Part shown: positions 5,129 to 5,165 of the stretch, in pieces
Layout: every line of letters starts with the position of its first letter
Position numbering within the stretch: the first letter of the stretch is position 1
Assembly: GCA_040004225.1 (NCBI GenBank)
Contig: JBDUBI010000007.1
Location: 1 to 5,165 of the forward strand
Direction of reading: 5' to 3'
Origin: JALYUA01 sp040004225
GTDB taxonomy: Bacteria > Acidobacteriota > Thermoanaerobaculia > UBA5066 > Gp7-AA6
DNA: 5,165 bases
The notes under the pieces: model-generated
What the model was told of the DNA's origin: nothing
Seen by the model: the letters and a program-made list of their open reading frames with translations, nothing else
Database searches by the model: none
Translations under genes and position numbers: made by a program

Positions 5129-5165
5129 ATGAAAACACGTCTCGGAATTCTCCTCACCTGCCTCA
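5129..5165 (+). CDS. Start of an exported protein, cut by the window edge
   Basis: Only the first 12 codons are inside the window: MKTRLGILLTCL. Two positive charges (Lys2, Arg4) followed by a Leu/Ile-rich core are typical of a Sec or lipoprotein signal peptide. Cys11 may be part of the hydrophobic core or a lipobox; too little is visible to tell. A good ribosome binding site supports the start. It lies about 180 bases downstream of the lipoprotein gene on the same strand, and that gap has no gene and only a weak GC-rich hairpin (4959-4973). The function cannot be inferred. Confidence 0.65.
   Translation, partial: MKTRLGILLTCL

Noticed and set aside
3766..5157. A 463-residue minus-strand open frame over the FGE-like and lipoprotein genes
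   Set aside because: Arg/Gly-rich, no domain, and antiphase to two genes with clear domains. This is a typical GC-rich shadow frame.

Overview
This is a high-GC (about two-thirds G+C by eye) bacterial chromosomal window. Genes are densely packed, GTG and TTG start codons are used, and codons strongly favour G or C at the third position. Several products look exported or membrane-bound. The gene content (LAT-type permease, DUF1259 protein, FGE-like protein, NTF2-like lipoprotein) would fit an environmental high-GC Gram-negative-type lineage such as Acidobacteriota or Gemmatimonadota. That placement is an impression; nothing in the window proves it.

Left part. A tRNA gene, probably tRNA-Asp, runs off the left edge on the minus strand, with a good sigma70-like -10 element just upstream. 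About 300 bases without a convincing gene follow. Next comes a complete plus-strand amino-acid permease of the APC superfamily (345-1757). Downstream is a 64-residue zinc-ribbon protein (1916-2110), followed by two consecutive hairpins that probably mark the end of this transcription unit.

Middle part. A secreted DUF1259 (LppY/LpqO family) protein (2353-3237) has a textbook ribosome binding site and contains two divergent copies of the same roughly 120-residue unit, each with an HxH motif. It converges, with only 12 bases between stop codons, on a minus-strand pair. That pair is a formylglycine-generating-enzyme-like protein lacking the catalytic cysteines (4259 down to 3573) and a 96-residue Cys/His-rich small protein (3540 down to 3250). 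The two are 32 bases apart and may be cotranscribed.

Right part. Divergent from the FGE-like gene, and separated by about 70 bases, is a plus-strand lipoprotein with a Pro/Ala/Thr-rich linker and a C-terminal NTF2/SnoaL-like domain. After about 180 bases without a gene, the first codons of another exported protein, with a good ribosome binding site, run off the right edge.

No mobile element, CRISPR array, integrase, phage gene or toxin-antitoxin pair is visible. The genes do not form a recognisable pathway. The least ordinary items are the cysteine-less FGE-like protein and the two uncharacterised small metal-binding-type proteins. I did not find convincing evidence of a new multi-gene system.
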